Part shown: positions 9,210 to 18,181 of the stretch, piece after piece
Numbering within the stretch: the first letter of the stretch is position 1
How the letters are laid out: each line of letters begins with the position of its first letter
Assembly (NCBI GenBank): GCA_900545925.1
Contig: URAZ01000021.1
Span: 1-62,533, forward strand
DNA: 62,533 nucleotides
Source of the DNA: an uncultured Eubacteriales bacterium
Lineage (GTDB): Bacteria > Bacillota > Clostridia > Oscillospirales > Oscillospiraceae
Direction: 5' to 3'
Position numbers and translations under genes: made by a program
Notes under the pieces: generated by a model
Told to the model about the DNA's origin: nothing
Seen by the model: the letters and a program-made list of their open reading frames with translations, nothing else
Database searches by the model: none

Positions 9210-9262
9210 ACCTCGACTAAGATACAAACATTATATCAGATTGCTTTGGTAAAGTCATTTGT
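9210..9262 (-). promoter_or_regulatory. promoter of the sugar ATPase gene
   Basis: A TATAAT -10 box on the minus strand (9230-9235) with ATGACT 17 bp upstream as a weak -35. It implies an untranslated leader of roughly 175 nt, which holds a strong unused Shine-Dalgarno-like AAAGGAGG and a small GC-rich hairpin CCGGGAG-A-CTCCCGG. Confidence 0.55.
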
Positions 9263-9378
9263 TGTTTTTGCTGAATTTGTACCGCGAAACACGGCAGAAC
9301 GCACAAATCGGATTCCCGTTTACTTTTTCATGTGAACCTGATAGAATAAAAAAAGAACACTGGAGGGAGATGCGGCGC

Positions 9379-9846
9379 ATGAAGCAGACGACACTCTGCT
9401 ATCTCGAGCGCGATGGGCAGTATCTGATGCTTCACCGCGTAAAAAAAGAGCACGACGAGAATCACGATAAATGGATTGGTGTCGGCGGAAAATTTGAGGA
9501 CAAGGAAAGCCCGGAGGACTGCGTCTGCCGCGAGGTGCTGGAGGAAACGGGACTGATGCTCACAGAGTACCGCTACTGTGGGCTTGTGACCTTTGTCTCC
9601 GATGTCTGGCCCACCGAGTATATGCACCTGTTCCACGCCACAGGCTTTACCGGCACGCCGAAGGACTGCGACGAGGGCGAACTGGCGTGGATCGACAAGC
9701 GAAAGCTTGCCGCTTTGCAGCAGTGGGAGGGCGACCGGATTTTTTTGAAGCTGATGGACGCACACGTTCCTTTTTTCTCGCTGAAGCTTGTGTATGCGGG
9801 CGATACGCTCATGGAAGCCGTTTTAAACGGGGAAAGGATCCGATAA
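9379..9846 (+). CDS. Nudix hydrolase (8-oxo-dGTP diphosphatase-like)
   Basis: 155 residues. A complete Nudix box is visible: G-K-F-E-D-K-E, then REVLEETGL. The N-terminus TTLCYLERDGQYLMLHR resembles MutT/YtkD proteins that hydrolyse oxidised or other nucleoside triphosphates to the monophosphate and pyrophosphate. ATG at 9379 is preferred over 9370 because GGAGGG then sits 11 bp away rather than on top of the start. The DUF523 gene follows after one base pair, so the two are probably co-transcribed. Confidence 0.9.
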   Translation: MKQTTLCYLERDGQYLMLHRVKKEHDENHDKWIGVGGKFEDKESPEDCVCREVLEETGLMLTEYRYCGLVTFVSDVWPTEYMHLFHATGFTGTPKDCDEGELAWIDKRKLAALQQWEGDRIFLKLMDAHVPFFSLKLVYAGDTLMEAVLNGERIR

Positions 9847-9847
9847 C

Positions 9848-10318
9848 ATGGAAAATATTTTGATCAGCGCCTGCCTGCTCGGTGTTCAGTGCCGATATGA
9901 CGGGGAATCGAAGCCTATCATGCAGACTGTCGCGCTCATGGAGCGATATCATCTTGTTCCCGTCTGTCCTGAGCAGCTGGGCGGGCTTCCCACGCCGCGC
10001 GAACCGTCGGAACGGCAGGGTGAGGCCGTTGTGATGAAAAACGGCACAGACGTCACAGCCCAGTACCGCCGGGGCGCCGAGCAGGCGCTGCATCTGGCGC
10101 GGCTGTACGGCTGTAAGGCAGCCGTTTTGAAAGAACGCAGCCCAAGCTGCGGCAGCGGAAACATTTATGATGGTACGTTCTCCGGCTGTTTGACGCCCGG
10201 CGACGGGGTAACGGCGGCGCTTTTGAAGGAAAACGGTATCACAGTCTACGGCGAGAGTGAAATCGAAATGCTTTTGTCGCAGGCAGAGCCGGAGGAACCG
10301 CAGCAGAGTTTATTCTGA
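9848..10318 (+). CDS. DUF523 domain protein
   Basis: 156 residues matching the DUF523 family throughout: N-terminal ISACLLGVQCRYDG, then VPVCPEQLGGLPTPREP and KERSPSCGSGNIYDG, with four conserved cysteines that suggest metal or thiol chemistry. Function in the family is not established, although some homologues are linked to 2-thiouracil desulfidation. It follows the Nudix gene directly and ends at a bidirectional terminator. The annotation is to family level only. Confidence 0.9.
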   Translation: MENILISACLLGVQCRYDGESKPIMQTVALMERYHLVPVCPEQLGGLPTPREPSERQGEAVVMKNGTDVTAQYRRGAEQALHLARLYGCKAAVLKERSPSCGSGNIYDGTFSGCLTPGDGVTAALLKENGITVYGESEIEMLLSQAEPEEPQQSLF

Positions 10319-10322
10319 ACAT

Positions 10323-10360
10323 AAAAACCGGCCGCCCTCGCAAAGAGGACAGCCGGTTTT
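10323..10360. terminator. bidirectional terminator
   Basis: Stem AAAACCGGC / GCCGGTTTT with internal CCCTC/GAGG pairing, lying between convergent genes. Both strands have T runs after the stem. Confidence 0.8.
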
Positions 10361-10370
10361 CGTTCACAAT

Positions 10371-11486
10371 TCAGAATTCACAGATGCGTGTAAGCAGAAC
10401 AAGACACTGTTCGAGTGTCATATCCTTTTTCGGCTCGAAGCCCTTCGTCGTGCCGTTCATCAGGTCATACTGCGTCATCATTGCAACGGCCTCTCTGGCC
10501 CAGTCAGAGATGGCGCCGCTGTCGGGATAGCGGCTGAGCATCGTCATGTCGGCCTCGAATACCACGCTCGACTGCCGCAGCAGGCGCAGCAGCACGGTCG
10601 CAGCCATCTGACGCGTAACTTGGGAGGTCGTGTCAAAGCTGCCGTCGGCATTCGGCTGCATCACGCCAAGCTGCTGCACAACGGCAATCGGATCGGATAC
10701 ATCCTCGACCAGCCCGAGCGTCCGTGCGGTGTTTGCCGCGAGGCGGGCAAGGGTCTTGCGTGTAATGGCGGACTGATAGCTGCCGTCGGCCAGCATGGTG
10801 ATGCCATAGGCATCGGCGCGGGCAGTGAGTTCTGCGGCCCAGTTGGACGGCGTTCCAGTAATGCTGGATATGCCGCTGCCCCACGCGTAGATCGTGGACG
10901 CGTCGTATGCAGGCTGCGGATCTCCTGTCACAGGCTGCGCGGAAACAGACTCTGCTTCTCCGGCAGGCGCTGCGCGGCCGGCGTCAGAGCACATGGTATA
11001 GAACGTATAGCACCCGCCGTCATATGGGATCCGGCGGTTTACGCCCGCCTTGCCGTCCCAGACCCAGTTCTGCTCGAAGAGGGTGACGGTGCCGTTTGCC
11101 TCATCGATGGATTTGACAATGGCGTAGTGATTGCCGTAGCGCTCCCGTGCTTCAGTGGAGGCATAGGCGATATCGCCGGGCTGCGGCGTGTATGTAACCT
11201 CGAACCAATAGCCTGCCGGACTGGCGGCGGTGATATTGCCGTTGTCCGTGTAGACGTCCACGCCGTAGACGGCGCTGTAAAACCGTTCGATCAACTCATT
11301 GCAGAACAGCGTCGCGCCTGTCTCATTATACAGCGCGTCCACGCCGCAGAAGGTGTCGGCGACGAAGCCCTCTCCCACGATTGTGACATAATCCAGATCA
11401 ATGGTCGCCTCGGCGGCCAGCGCCGGTACGGCCAGCAGTGTCAGACATAAAATGGCCGCCGCCAGACGGCGGAATTTCTTCTGCAT
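10371..11486 (-). CDS. secreted CHAP-domain protein with SLH-like C-terminus
   Basis: 371 residues with a signal peptide (MQKKFRRLAAAIL...VPALAAEA). Residues about 40-170 form a CHAP amidase domain: the catalytic cysteine is in LFCNELIERF and the histidine in YGNHYAIV. After a linker (AAPAGEAESVSAQP) the last about 170 residues contain two to three degenerate S-layer homology repeats (ITRKTLARLAANTA, VTRQMAATVLLRLL). It is probably a cell-wall peptidase/amidase held on secondary wall polymers. AAGG lies eight bases before the start, and a good promoter is upstream. Confidence 0.8.
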   Translation of the reverse strand: MQKKFRRLAAAILCLTLLAVPALAAEATIDLDYVTIVGEGFVADTFCGVDALYNETGATLFCNELIERFYSAVYGVDVYTDNGNITAASPAGYWFEVTYTPQPGDIAYASTEARERYGNHYAIVKSIDEANGTVTLFEQNWVWDGKAGVNRRIPYDGGCYTFYTMCSDAGRAAPAGEAESVSAQPVTGDPQPAYDASTIYAWGSGISSITGTPSNWAAELTARADAYGITMLADGSYQSAITRKTLARLAANTARTLGLVEDVSDPIAVVQQLGVMQPNADGSFDTTSQVTRQMAATVLLRLLRQSSVVFEADMTMLSRYPDSGAISDWAREAVAMMTQYDLMNGTTKGFEPKKDMTLEQCLVLLTRICEF

Positions 11487-11522
11487 GCAGGTGCCTTCTT
11501 TCGTGTGATGAATTCTTTTCAA

Positions 11523-11551
11523 ATTGTAACAGAATGTAACCGATAAGTCAA
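11523..11551 (-). promoter_or_regulatory. sigma-A type promoter of the CHAP/SLH gene
   Basis: TTGACT and TACAAT on the minus strand, separated by 17 bp, 37 bp before the start codon. Confidence 0.75.
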
Positions 11552-11590
11552 CCATTTTTTTGTGCCCACTGGAAAACCAGCCTGCATATG

Positions 11591-11599
11591 TGGTATAGT
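11591..11599 (+). promoter_or_regulatory. extended -10 promoter for mrnC-rqcH
   Basis: TGGTATAGT is an extended -10 element 32 bp before the TTG start of mrnC. No clear -35 box is seen. Confidence 0.5.
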
Positions 11600-11630
11600 A
11601 TAAAAAGTTCCGAACAATGGAGGCGTTTGC

Positions 11631-12044
11631 TTGGAAAACTATTTTCACCTGAACATGGACCGGCGCGCGATCAACCAGATCAGCGCGCTCGGCCTTGCGC
11701 ACTGCGGCGACGCGGTGTTTGAACTGCTGGTGCGAAGCTATCTCTGTGCGGCCGGCAAAGCGGCAAACGGCAATCTGCACCGCGCGACAGTAGACCTTGT
11801 CTGCGCTCCGGCGCAGGCGGCGCGGGTTGACCGCATGCTCCCGCTCCTGACAGAAGAAGAATTGGCCGTTTACAAGCGCGGACGCAACGCGCATGTGCAT
11901 CAGGTGCCGAAGAACGCTACCTATGCGCAGTATGCCAAGGCCACCGGGCTGGAATGCTTGTTTGGCGCCCTGTATCTTTCCGGACAGCTTGACCGGCTGA
12001 ATGCGCTTTTTATCCTAAGCATGGAGGATTCTCATGCCATTTGA
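11631..12044 (+). CDS. mrnC: mini-ribonuclease III
   Basis: 137 residues with a TTG start, chosen because GGAGG lies seven bases upstream. This is the catalytic domain of RNase III without the dsRNA-binding domain: ALGLAHCGDAVFELLVR carries the conserved acidic active-site region, and TGLECLFGALYLSGQLDRL the second acidic helix. The enzyme matures the ends of 23S rRNA in Gram-positive bacteria. Its last 11 bp overlap the start of rqcH, suggesting coupled expression of two ribosome-related genes. Confidence 0.92.
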   Translation: MENYFHLNMDRRAINQISALGLAHCGDAVFELLVRSYLCAAGKAANGNLHRATVDLVCAPAQAARVDRMLPLLTEEELAVYKRGRNAHVHQVPKNATYAQYAKATGLECLFGALYLSGQLDRLNALFILSMEDSHAI

Positions 12045-13797
12045 CGCATTTTTTCTCACGGCGGTCCGCCGTGAACTGGAGGGCAGTCTAACCGGCTGCC
12101 GTATCGATAAGGTCCAGCAGCCGCAGCGCGACACGCTGATCTTGTCCATGCGCGGAGCGGCGGGCGGCGGGCGGCTGCTGTTGACGGCTTCGCCCAATCA
12201 TCCGCGTATTCACTTAACGAACGAACCCGCCGAAAACCCGGCGCAGCCGCCCATGTTCTGCATGCTCCTGCGCAAGCACCTGACGGGAGGCCGTCTCGTG
12301 TCCATGCAGCAGCCGGAGATGGAGCGGCTGCTCGACATGACGTTCGATTGCACCGATGAAATGGGCAGCCCCACGCAGAAGCATCTGATTCTGGAGATCA
12401 TGGGCCGCAATTCCAACCTGATTTTGACGAGCGAGGACGGGCGCATTCTTGACTGCCTGCGCCGGGTGGACTTTGAGATGAGCGATAAACGGCAGGTTCT
12501 GCCGGGCCTTTACTATCATCTGCCGCCCACACAGGGTAAGTGCGACCCGTTTGCCGTCACGGGGGAGGAGATGATATCGCTCTTGTCCGCGCAGACCACG
12601 CCGAAGCGCTTCGACGGCTGGCTGCTGGATACCTTCGGCGGCCTCTCTCCGCTTGTGTGCCGGGAACTAGCGTTCCGGCTGACCGGCGATCTGGACACCG
12701 ATCTGTCTGAACTGCCGCTGGAGGGGAAAACGGCGCTGGCAGAACGTCTGCTAGAAACGTTCGCACAGCTTCAGACTGTACCGCCGCAGCCGGTGCTTCT
12801 GTACAAGGACGAACGCCCGTGGGACTTTACCTGCCTGCCCGTGACGCAGTACGGCGATTTTATCCGACAGGAGACGTATGACTCGTTCTCGCAGCTGCTC
12901 GACCGGTTCTATGCCGCGCGTGACCGCGCCGATTCCATGCGCCAGGCATCGCAGGCTATCCGCAAAACCGTCTCCAATCTGCACGCGCGAACGGCAAGGA
13001 AGCTGGAAAACCAGCGCAAAGAACTCGCTGCGACCCACGACCGGGAGCGTCTGCGTCGTCTCGGCGATATTCTCACGGCAAATCTCTACGCTGTCAAACG
13101 CGGCCAGACAAAACTGCGCGCCGCCGACTTCTATGACCCGGATATGAAGGAGATTGAGATCCCGCTCAACCCGGCCATCTCCCCGCAGCAGAACGCAGCA
13201 AAATTCTATAAAGACTATCAAAAAGCCAAAAATGCCGAAAAAATCCTGACGGAGCAGATTGCGAAGGGGGAGCAGGAATTTGCGTATCTTGCAAGCGTGC
13301 TCGACGCGCTCACGCGCGCGGAATCCGCACGGGATTTGCAGGAGATCCGGGCTGAACTTGTCTCCGGCGGCTATCTGCGCGAGACGGACCGCAAAAAACG
13401 CATGAAGCTGCCTCCGAGTAAACCCATGCGCTTCACCTCCTCCGACGGCTTCTCGATTCGCGTCGGCCGCAGCAACCGACAGAACGATGAACTGACGACA
13501 AAGCTGGCCGCAAAAAGCGATATCTGGCTGCACGTCCAGAAGATTCCCGGCAGCCATGTCATCATTGAAACAAACGGCCAAACGCCGCCCGACCGGACCG
13601 TGACGGAGGCGATGCAGCTTGCAGCCTATTATTCGCAGGCTCGAGGCGGCCAGAACGTGCCGGTTGACTACACGCCGGTGAAATTCGTCAAAAAACCAGC
13701 GGGCGCGAAGCCTGGCATGGTGATCTACACAACGTATCAGACCGCGGTTGTCACGCCGGACGCGGCGCTGTGCGAGCGGCTGAAGGAGAAGGAATGA
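12034..13797 (+). CDS. rqcH: NFACT family ribosome quality control protein RqcH
   Basis: 587 residues with the full NFACT layout: N-terminal NFACT-N domain starting MPFDAFFLTAVRRELEG, helix-hairpin region, long coiled coil (about 300-420), and the NFACT-R domain with SDIWLHVQKIPGSHVII. RqcH binds stalled 50S subunits and recruits Ala-tRNA to add C-terminal alanine tails for degradation; older annotations call it fibronectin-binding protein. GGAGG lies seven bases before the ATG. Co-transcription with mrnC fits a ribosome-linked unit. Confidence 0.94.
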   Translation: MPFDAFFLTAVRRELEGSLTGCRIDKVQQPQRDTLILSMRGAAGGGRLLLTASPNHPRIHLTNEPAENPAQPPMFCMLLRKHLTGGRLVSMQQPEMERLLDMTFDCTDEMGSPTQKHLILEIMGRNSNLILTSEDGRILDCLRRVDFEMSDKRQVLPGLYYHLPPTQGKCDPFAVTGEEMISLLSAQTTPKRFDGWLLDTFGGLSPLVCRELAFRLTGDLDTDLSELPLEGKTALAERLLETFAQLQTVPPQPVLLYKDERPWDFTCLPVTQYGDFIRQETYDSFSQLLDRFYAARDRADSMRQASQAIRKTVSNLHARTARKLENQRKELAATHDRERLRRLGDILTANLYAVKRGQTKLRAADFYDPDMKEIEIPLNPAISPQQNAAKFYKDYQKAKNAEKILTEQIAKGEQEFAYLASVLDALTRAESARDLQEIRAELVSGGYLRETDRKKRMKLPPSKPMRFTSSDGFSIRVGRSNRQNDELTTKLAAKSDIWLHVQKIPGSHVIIETNGQTPPDRTVTEAMQLAAYYSQARGGQNVPVDYTPVKFVKKPAGAKPGMVIYTTYQTAVVTPDAALCERLKEKE

Positions 13798-14063
13798 TGG
13801 AAGAGCGGCACTATGCGTTTTTTCAGAACCGGGACTGTGAATATTTTCCCTGCCATGACACAAAGCACCCGGAGGATTTTAACTGCCTGTTCTGCTACTG
13901 CCCACTGTACGCACTCGGACGTGGCTGCGGCGGCAGTTTCCGCTATACGGAGAACGGAATCAAGGACTGTTCCGGCTGCCTGTTCCCGCACCGGAAGGAA
14001 AATTACGACCGCGTGACCGCCCGCTTCATGGAAATTGTAAAAAAGATGCAGGAAAGCGAGTGA
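13794..14063 (+). CDS. cysteine-rich small domain protein
   Basis: 89 residues dominated by cysteines: CEYFPCH, CLFCYCPLYALGRGCGG and CSGCLFPH. This matches the cysteine-rich small domain family (PF04071), thought to bind iron-sulfur or metal and sometimes found beside corrinoid-related genes. The start overlaps the rqcH stop as ATGA, so it is translationally coupled. A second ATG three bases later is equally possible. Function is unknown. Confidence 0.8.
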   Translation: MMEERHYAFFQNRDCEYFPCHDTKHPEDFNCLFCYCPLYALGRGCGGSFRYTENGIKDCSGCLFPHRKENYDRVTARFMEIVKKMQESE

Positions 14064-14125
14064 AGCGCAACCGGTTCGGATTCTACTGCTATTGGTTACA
14101 TCTTGCTAACTTTTCTCACGAAAAA

Positions 14126-14154
14126 CCGGCACTCTACTGCCCGTAGAGTGCCGG
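14126..14154. terminator. strong hairpin after the mrnC-rqcH unit
   Basis: Perfect 12-bp stem CCGGCACTCTAC / GTAGAGTGCCGG with loop TGCCC. There is no T run on the plus side (ACTTCGCTTT), but TTTTT follows on the minus strand, so its termination strength for the plus-strand operon is uncertain. Confidence 0.6.
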
Positions 14155-14271
14155 ACTTCGCTTTGTAGACTAACGGGAGCAAACCAGGAGAGCGTTTTAA
14201 GGCAGGAATCGGGAGACTTTTCCCTTCCATGCGGCTACACTGGAGTCACAAACAAGCAGGAGGGATCCCCC

Positions 14272-14937
14272 ATGAAAAACTTGAAGATTTTCGGCGACTC
14301 CATTATCAAGGGCGTCACCTATAACGGCCAGAGTTATCATCTGTGTCAGGAACATGACTTCGACACGCTGCGCGCGCAAGGCGTTACCGTAGAAAACAAC
14401 GCAAAGATGGGCGCGACCATCGATGCGGGACTGAAGCAGCTTGATCGGAAACTCGGTGCCTGTGACAGCGATACGACGGTTCTGTTCTGCTTTGGCGGCA
14501 ACGACTGCGATTATGACTGGAAAGCCATCTCGGAAGATCCGGACGGCGAGCATTTGCCGCACACGCCGTCAGAGCAGTTCATCGACCGCTACTGTACGGC
14601 CATCCGTAAGGCGCAGAGCGCGGGCGCCCGCGTGGCCATGACGAGCCTGCCGCCGCTGGAGCAGGAGCGGTATTTTACCTTTATCACTCGAGGCCTGAGC
14701 GCGGAGAACATCCTGCACTGGCTGGGCGACACCGATCATCTATATCGCTGGCAGGAATATTATAATTCCATGGTTGCGCAGCTGAGCCGTGCGTTTGGCT
14801 GCAGGCTCGTCGATCTGCGCGCGGAGTTCCTCAAAAGCCGCATTTTTCCGACGCTCATCGGCGCAGACGGCATCCATCCCACGCAGGCCGGACACGACCT
14901 CATCCATCACACGGTTCAGTCCGCACTGGCCTATTGA
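14272..14937 (+). CDS. SGNH/GDSL-family hydrolase
   Basis: 221 residues without a signal peptide. Block I is IFGDSIIKG, block III is FGGNDCDYDW and block V is GADGIHPTQAGH, giving the Ser-Asp-His triad of SGNH esterases. Such enzymes remove acyl or acetyl groups from carbohydrates or lipids; the lack of an export signal suggests an intracellular substrate. It is a single gene with AGGAGG ahead and a terminator behind. Confidence 0.88.
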   Translation: MKNLKIFGDSIIKGVTYNGQSYHLCQEHDFDTLRAQGVTVENNAKMGATIDAGLKQLDRKLGACDSDTTVLFCFGGNDCDYDWKAISEDPDGEHLPHTPSEQFIDRYCTAIRKAQSAGARVAMTSLPPLEQERYFTFITRGLSAENILHWLGDTDHLYRWQEYYNSMVAQLSRAFGCRLVDLRAEFLKSRIFPTLIGADGIHPTQAGHDLIHHTVQSALAY

Positions 14938-14975
14938 CCATCCATATCACCAAAGCAGCTGCGTCTGCCTCGCTG

Positions 14976-15014
14976 AAAACCCCGACCTGCGTCAAAAGTG
15001 CGGGCCGGGGTTTT
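14976..15014. terminator. bidirectional terminator
   Basis: Stem AAAACCCCG / CGGGGTTTT with further imperfect pairing, between convergent genes; T runs on both strands. Confidence 0.75.
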
Positions 15015-15035
15015 GCGTTCAGATGGGCGGGCTGC

Positions 15036-16823
15036 TTATTCCAGCGCTTCGTACAGGGGGCGCAGTTCTTCGAGTTTGGTGAGGCTGCATGCGGCGTTCC
15101 ATGCCATGAAGCCGCCGGTAAGCCCCTCTTCCCGCAGCGCGCGGATCTCGTCGCCGATCTCCTGCACGCCGTATTCGTTATAGGGCGGCTGGATGGCGTT
15201 ATACGCCTGAATCCAGGTGCGGTCAACTGCAGGCGTGGGCGTTTCAGCCTGCCGCTTGGCGGCGGACTCTGCCCAGTCGAGCAGCGTCTCATATGGATGC
15301 TCCCACGGGCGGTAGGCCCCGTTGCGGGCAAAATGGTCAGGATACGGCATGCCGGAAATCACGTCAACAACATTGCTGATCGCGGGCCAATACTGGCCGT
15401 AGGCCGTGACATAGTTGCCGCTCGTCTCACCAAAGACATCCGCGCCGACGTAGACACCGTATTCGTGCAGAATATCCGTGGCATACATCAAAAAGCGCTG
15501 GATGGCCTGCGCCTTTGTCTCGCCGTACTCGTTGCGGAAGTCGATATCGCCCGAGGCTTCGTATTGGTCCGTATTGTCCGGGAAGCGGACATAGTCGAAC
15601 TGGATCTCGTTAAAGCCCATGGTCTGCACTGCGTCGATAGCCAGCGCGACCTTATACTCCCAGACATAGCGGCAGAAGGCACTCGGCCAGTAGCTGGCTG
15701 CGACATACAGCGGCTCGCCGGAGCCGTCGGCAATGGCGTACTCGGGATGATCCTGGCAGAAGAAGGAGTCGTTGAAGGTTGTCAGACGGCCGATCACATA
15801 GAATCCTGCGTCCTTGATTTTCTGAATGACTGCCTGATAATCTGCGACGGAGTTTTGGGCGTACTGATACGCCGTGGGGGAATATTCCTCGTACACAGGC
15901 GAATCGTAGCCGATGGACGTGCCATCCATGATGTTGACGACGAAGGCGTTGATCTTCGTCGATTTTGCGTATTCGATGTACTTGTCGATATCTTTTAAAA
16001 TTGCCGGGTCGCAGGTAAGATAAATTGCGTAGCACGGGTTCGGCATTTTGTTGTCTTCAAAGCTTGCCTTCGTGCGTGGGAAATAATCAAGGCTTTCCGC
16101 GTCGCCGCCGCCCCACTTATCACCGCGTCCGGCGTGGATGGCGTAGACGCCGAAACGGTCATAGACGTCGTTGGCCTCTTCCTGCACCGTCGAGACATAC
16201 TGGCCGCTGATGTAGCCCGTCTGACCCTGATAGGCTACCTGATATAAATCAACGATGCCGTCCGTCGTACCCTCGTAACTCAGGACCTGCAGTTCTGCTC
16301 CTTTTTCAACCAACGTGCCGAGTTCGAGCGTGTCTTTGTCTACGCGGAGGTTCTGCGGCGTGCGGACATAGACAGCCTTCTCGGCAACCACAGCAGCGGG
16401 ATCCTGTGTCAGATTTTCCTCGGAGACATAGCCGCAGTCCAGCGTGGAGAAATAGGTCAGATAATACCGGATGCCGTCGCGTTCGACGGATTTGTCGGTC
16501 GAATAGGTGATCTGCATGCCGCGTGCGACTGTCCCGGCCTCGGAGAGTTCTTCGGTGTAATACGGCACCTGCGTCGTAATGGCGCAGATAAAGCCCGACT
16601 CATAGCGCGGCGTCTGCTCCTGCACCGTCTCCTGCTCGGCAGGCTCTTTTGGCGATGCACCGGCGATCACGCAGACGAACAGGATCAGCGCGATCAGAAT
16701 CAGGATCGTGATCATCACGCCCCAGGTATGCTCGCGCAAAAAACGCTTCGTTTGCGCCAGCCGCTTTGCACGCAGCTTCCGCTTCGCTGCAGTGGGCATT
16801 CGCTTTGTTCTGCGTAGTTTCAT
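15036..16823 (-). CDS. membrane-anchored DUF4015 putative glycoside hydrolase
   Basis: 595 residues. A basic N-terminus and one transmembrane segment (about 40-62) are followed by two SH3-like wall-binding segments (about 85-245) and a TIM-barrel DUF4015 domain (PF13200) with IDKYIEYAKSTKINAFVVNIMD, GFYVIGRLTTFND, GFNEIQFDYVRFP and GADVFGETSG. DUF4015 resembles GH13-type barrels. The conserved acidic residues are present in FDYVRFP and DVFGE. GGGAG precedes the ATG at 16823. It probably cleaves a wall or extracellular polysaccharide while tethered to the membrane (inference from architecture). Confidence 0.85.
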   Translation of the reverse strand: MKLRRTKRMPTAAKRKLRAKRLAQTKRFLREHTWGVMITILILIALILFVCVIAGASPKEPAEQETVQEQTPRYESGFICAITTQVPYYTEELSEAGTVARGMQITYSTDKSVERDGIRYYLTYFSTLDCGYVSEENLTQDPAAVVAEKAVYVRTPQNLRVDKDTLELGTLVEKGAELQVLSYEGTTDGIVDLYQVAYQGQTGYISGQYVSTVQEEANDVYDRFGVYAIHAGRGDKWGGGDAESLDYFPRTKASFEDNKMPNPCYAIYLTCDPAILKDIDKYIEYAKSTKINAFVVNIMDGTSIGYDSPVYEEYSPTAYQYAQNSVADYQAVIQKIKDAGFYVIGRLTTFNDSFFCQDHPEYAIADGSGEPLYVAASYWPSAFCRYVWEYKVALAIDAVQTMGFNEIQFDYVRFPDNTDQYEASGDIDFRNEYGETKAQAIQRFLMYATDILHEYGVYVGADVFGETSGNYVTAYGQYWPAISNVVDVISGMPYPDHFARNGAYRPWEHPYETLLDWAESAAKRQAETPTPAVDRTWIQAYNAIQPPYNEYGVQEIGDEIRALREEGLTGGFMAWNAACSLTKLEELRPLYEALE

Positions 16824-17044
16824 ATACACTCCCAAGCGCCCGCGGAAGCGGGCGCCGTCAATCAAGATAAATTGATTATACTACATTTTGCTCTGGATTT
16901 CTACCTTTTTTGGAAGATCGTCCCTGATTCGACCTGAATTTTCCCGCTTTTTTCGCGTTTTTCCTCCACTTTGCGAAAAATCTCTTTTTTCTTCGGTACA
17001 GGTGTGATACGATACAGTATATTTTCGGAAGTGAGGTCATCTCC

Positions 17045-17740
17045 ATGCTTGGGGTACTTGTCAACGCACTTGCCATTCTTACCGGAAGCTTTGTCGGGCT
17101 TCTGGCCAAGAAAGGAATCCCGGAAAAGATTACGAACGCGATCATGACGGCCATTGCGCTGTGCGTGATCTACATCGGCGTCAGCGGCATGCTGAAGGGC
17201 GAAAACACGCTGGTTCTGATTGTCTCGATGGTGCTCGGCACCGCCGTGGGGACGCTTTTGGATCTCGACGGCCGCATCGAGCGTCTTGGCGGCCGTCTTG
17301 AGCGCCGGTTCCAGCGCGGCGGGCAGCGCGCGCCCATCGCAGAGGGCTTCGTGACAGCCTCTTTGCTGTTCTGCGTGGGTGCCATGGCGATTCTTGGAAG
17401 CTTCAATGCAGGATTGAAGCAGGACTATGAACTGCTGTTTACAAAATCTCTGCTGGATGGCATTTCGGCGTGCATGCTCTCCGTCTCGCTGGGGCTGGGC
17501 GTGGCGTTTTCCGCGATCCCCCTGTTCGTGTATCAGGGGCTGCTGGCCCTTCTGGCGCATGTGATCGCGCCGCTGCTGTCCGACGCGGCCATCGCGGAGA
17601 TCACCTGCTGCGGCTCTGTGATGATTCTTGCCATCGGACTCAATATGCTGCACCTTACGAAGATCAAGACTGCCGATCTGCTGCCCGCCGTTCTGTTCGC
17701 ACCGGTTCTGACATGGGCATTTTCCTATCTTCCGCTGTGA
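17045..17740 (+). CDS. DUF554 family membrane protein
   Basis: 231 residues, with the N-terminus MLGVLVNALAILTGSFVGLLAKKG and about seven hydrophobic segments that match the DUF554 (YdfK/YqgA) family over its whole length. Family members are integral membrane proteins of unknown function. It is monocistronic, with GAGG before the start and an intrinsic terminator directly after. Confidence 0.9.
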   Translation: MLGVLVNALAILTGSFVGLLAKKGIPEKITNAIMTAIALCVIYIGVSGMLKGENTLVLIVSMVLGTAVGTLLDLDGRIERLGGRLERRFQRGGQRAPIAEGFVTASLLFCVGAMAILGSFNAGLKQDYELLFTKSLLDGISACMLSVSLGLGVAFSAIPLFVYQGLLALLAHVIAPLLSDAAIAEITCCGSVMILAIGLNMLHLTKIKTADLLPAVLFAPVLTWAFSYLPL

Positions 17741-17751
17741 GCGGACACTGC

Positions 17752-17780
17752 GCGTCCGGCTGCTGCCAGACGCTTTTTTT
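17752..17780 (+). terminator. intrinsic terminator after DUF554
   Basis: GCGTC / GACGC stem with inner GGC/GCC pairs, followed by seven T residues. Confidence 0.8.
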
Positions 17781-17868
17781 GCAAACGCTATGGAAAACGT
17801 GTCTGTTTTATAGTAAAATAAACACAGATTTGCATCCCACCGCATAGAATAGCGCGGAGGGATGCGGA

Positions 17869-18177
17869 ATGATCTGGATGATTGTCTGCGCGGTGCTGGC
17901 GTCTGCCGGACTGCTTTTGATCGTATGGGCACTTCTGGGCTGGTGCGTTCTGCCGCCGAGGCGCGAGGCCGTCACCATCTACCGTTTGTCCGCGTCCGAG
18001 CCGCAGCTGGAGCGACAAGTGCGGGCGTTCGTCTGGTCGCGCGAAAGCGGACTTGCGGGCGGGCGTCTGATTCTGGCTGGCGGAGAAGAGCCGCCGGAGA
18101 CTGCGGCGCTGGCAAAGCGTCTGGCCGCGCAGTATGCCTGCGTGGAATACCGCCCCTGCGCGGCATGTCGGGAGTAA
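17869..18177 (+). CDS. small hypothetical membrane protein
   Basis: 102 residues. One hydrophobic segment at residues 4-28 (VCAVLASAGLLLIVWALLGW) is followed by a soluble part with several charged residues and a C-terminal CVEYRPCAACRE that carries three cysteines. I do not recognise the family. GGAGGG lies about nine bases before the ATG, and TATAGT upstream could be its -10. It precedes recD2 by 4 bp, so the two are probably co-transcribed; the start could also be the in-frame ATG at 17878. Confidence 0.6.
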   Translation: MIWMIVCAVLASAGLLLIVWALLGWCVLPPRREAVTIYRLSASEPQLERQVRAFVWSRESGLAGGRLILAGGEEPPETAALAKRLAAQYACVEYRPCAACRE

Positions 18178-18181
18178 TAAC

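Noticed and set aside
7892..9220. Long plus-strand open frame opposite the UgpC-type ATPase
   Set aside because: Mirrors the ATPase gene, shows no domain, and has no ribosome site.
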